Assembly: GCF_000401215.1 (NCBI RefSeq)
Contig: NZ_ASRV01000190.1
Span: forward strand, 1-35,857
DNA length: 35,857 nt
From: Clostridium sartagoforme AAU1
GTDB taxonomy: Bacteria; Bacillota; Clostridia; Clostridiales; Clostridiaceae
Direction: 5' to 3'
The notes under the pieces are model-generated. The model did not search any database. It worked only from the letters and a program-made list of their open reading frames with translations, and had not been told where the DNA came from. The translations under genes and the position numbers were made by a program. Positions 34,940-35,857 of this stretch are shown in pieces (position 1 is the stretch's first letter; each line of letters opens with the position of its first letter).

Positions 34940-35857
34940 TTACCTATACAACTTAATAGTAAAAATAGTTCCTTGTCCTATATTACTATTTATTTTTATA
35001 TCTCCATTTTGAGCTTTTACTAAATTATAAACTACAAAAAGCCCAACACCAAAACCAGTTGAATTACTTTCCCTTGTTCTATTTTCCATTTCATATTTGT
35101 TAAAAGCCTTTTTTATAAATTCTTCACTCATCCCTATTCCATTATCACCTATATCTATCAATACATAACTATTAGTACTTTTTATATTTATAAATATAGT
35201 TCCCTTTTCCTTAGTAAACTTTAATGAGTTTGATACTAAATTTAATATTATTCGTTGCATCATCTCTTTATCAAAATATACGAATTCCTCTTCTTCTTCT
35301 GTATCAAATACAATATCTAATCCACTATTTTTATATAGGTAGATAACGAATTTAAATAATCTTCAATAAATTCTACTATATTATCTAAACCTAAATTTGC
35401 TTCTAAATTCTCTGAATCTATTTTACTCATATCAATAAGATTATTAGTAAACTTTGTTAAAATAAAGCAATTTTGCTTACTTAATTCATTGTACATACTC
35501 AATTTTTCAATATCATCATTTTGTATTAAAACTTTTTCAAGTTGTATTGCAGAATATATTACATTTATTGGTATCTTAAGATCATGAGAGATATTTGACA
35601 AAAAGTTTCTTTTTATTTCTTCTCTCATTTTTATACTTTCTAACTCTTCTTTCATATTAGACAATTTAATTTCTTCTGTTAAATCTTTTAATAGTAATAT
35701 AAATTCTGATTTTTCAGTGTTTACAGAAAAAATTCTTACTTCTAATTTCTTATTATCTTTATTTATTGTAGTAGAAACTGGTCTGTTATTAATATCTGAT
35801 ATAATATCTCTAATGTCACATTTAAAATCAATATAATTATCTATTCTTCTATTTACT
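34940..35857 (-). CDS. Sensor histidine kinase, partial at the window edge, frame break near 35330
   Basis: The open frame runs off the window, so the start is outside it. The visible part begins in a PAS-like region (RIFSVNTEKSEFILLLKDLTEE), then HisKA with the phospho-acceptor His in NISHDLKIP, then the ATPase domain with intact N-box (NLVSNSLKF), G1 (DNGIGM) and G2 (GFGVGLFVV). One base is missing at the T5 run 35328-35332, after TYIK; restoring one A gives NSGLDIVFDTEEEEEF and the remaining kinase. It lies directly upstream of the degenerate kinase, probably in the same transcript. Membrane segments are not visible in this part. Confidence 0.8.

Overview
The window is about 36 kb of very AT-rich DNA from a low-GC, endospore-forming Firmicute, most likely a Clostridium (sensu stricto) or close relative. 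Supporting this are the AT-rich codon use, strong AGGAGG-type ribosome binding sites, sporulation genes (YunB, a CotJC-type manganese catalase), the gene order pyrB-I-C-F-K-D behind a PyrR-type leader, and MASE3-like histidine kinases. I cannot name the species. Most genes lie on the minus strand. No rRNA, tRNA, CRISPR array, transposase or phage gene was seen.

Layout. 1-2963: a minus-strand operon with a nucleotidyltransferase, a MocR-type regulator and a YigZ/IMPACT protein, the last two overlapping by 4 bases. 3059-4858: hflX with an N-terminal JAMM-like extension, divergent from hpt (5097-5618). 5749-9130: yunB divergent from a class A penicillin-binding protein. 9186-11031: a membrane-anchored PepSY-like protein divergent from a YtxH/DUF948 pair. 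11099-16242: the pyrimidine operon pyrBICFKD with its leader at 16251-16465. 16610-18267: a glutamine-rich low-complexity protein, a tiny possible coat-protein ORF and a CotJC-like manganese catalase. 18441-20490: a beta-lactamase-fold protein lacking the catalytic serine, and a 6-phosphofructokinase. 20813-22704: an unknown coiled-coil protein convergent with uppP. 22855-26002: a transglutaminase-like membrane protein and a TPR membrane protein. 26226-28886: an ABC importer of the nitrate/sulfonate/thiamine-precursor type. 29104-30186: lrgA-lrgB. 30244-32852: topB and a TspO/MBR protein with a lysine-rich N-terminus. 32912-35857: two tandem, paralogous histidine kinases, the second running off the window.

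How genes work together. pyrBICFKD supplies five of the six steps from carbamoyl phosphate to UMP; pyrE is not here. The leader shows two PyrR-type hairpins, one feeding an antiterminator/terminator switch and one containing the pyrB Shine-Dalgarno sequence. Cell-wall functions recur (class A PBP, UppP, LrgAB), as do sporulation functions (YunB, Mn catalase, possibly the Q-rich protein).

Caution. Five genes are broken by single missing bases, eight sites in all, seven of them inside A or T runs. Every break is a one-base loss and each is repaired by adding one base. That pattern is more typical of homopolymer undercalling than of real decay. I saw no complete new defence or mobile system. The strongest unusual items are the double PyrR control, the JAMM-HflX fusion, the Q-x-Q-x repeat protein and two enzyme folds that have lost catalytic residues.
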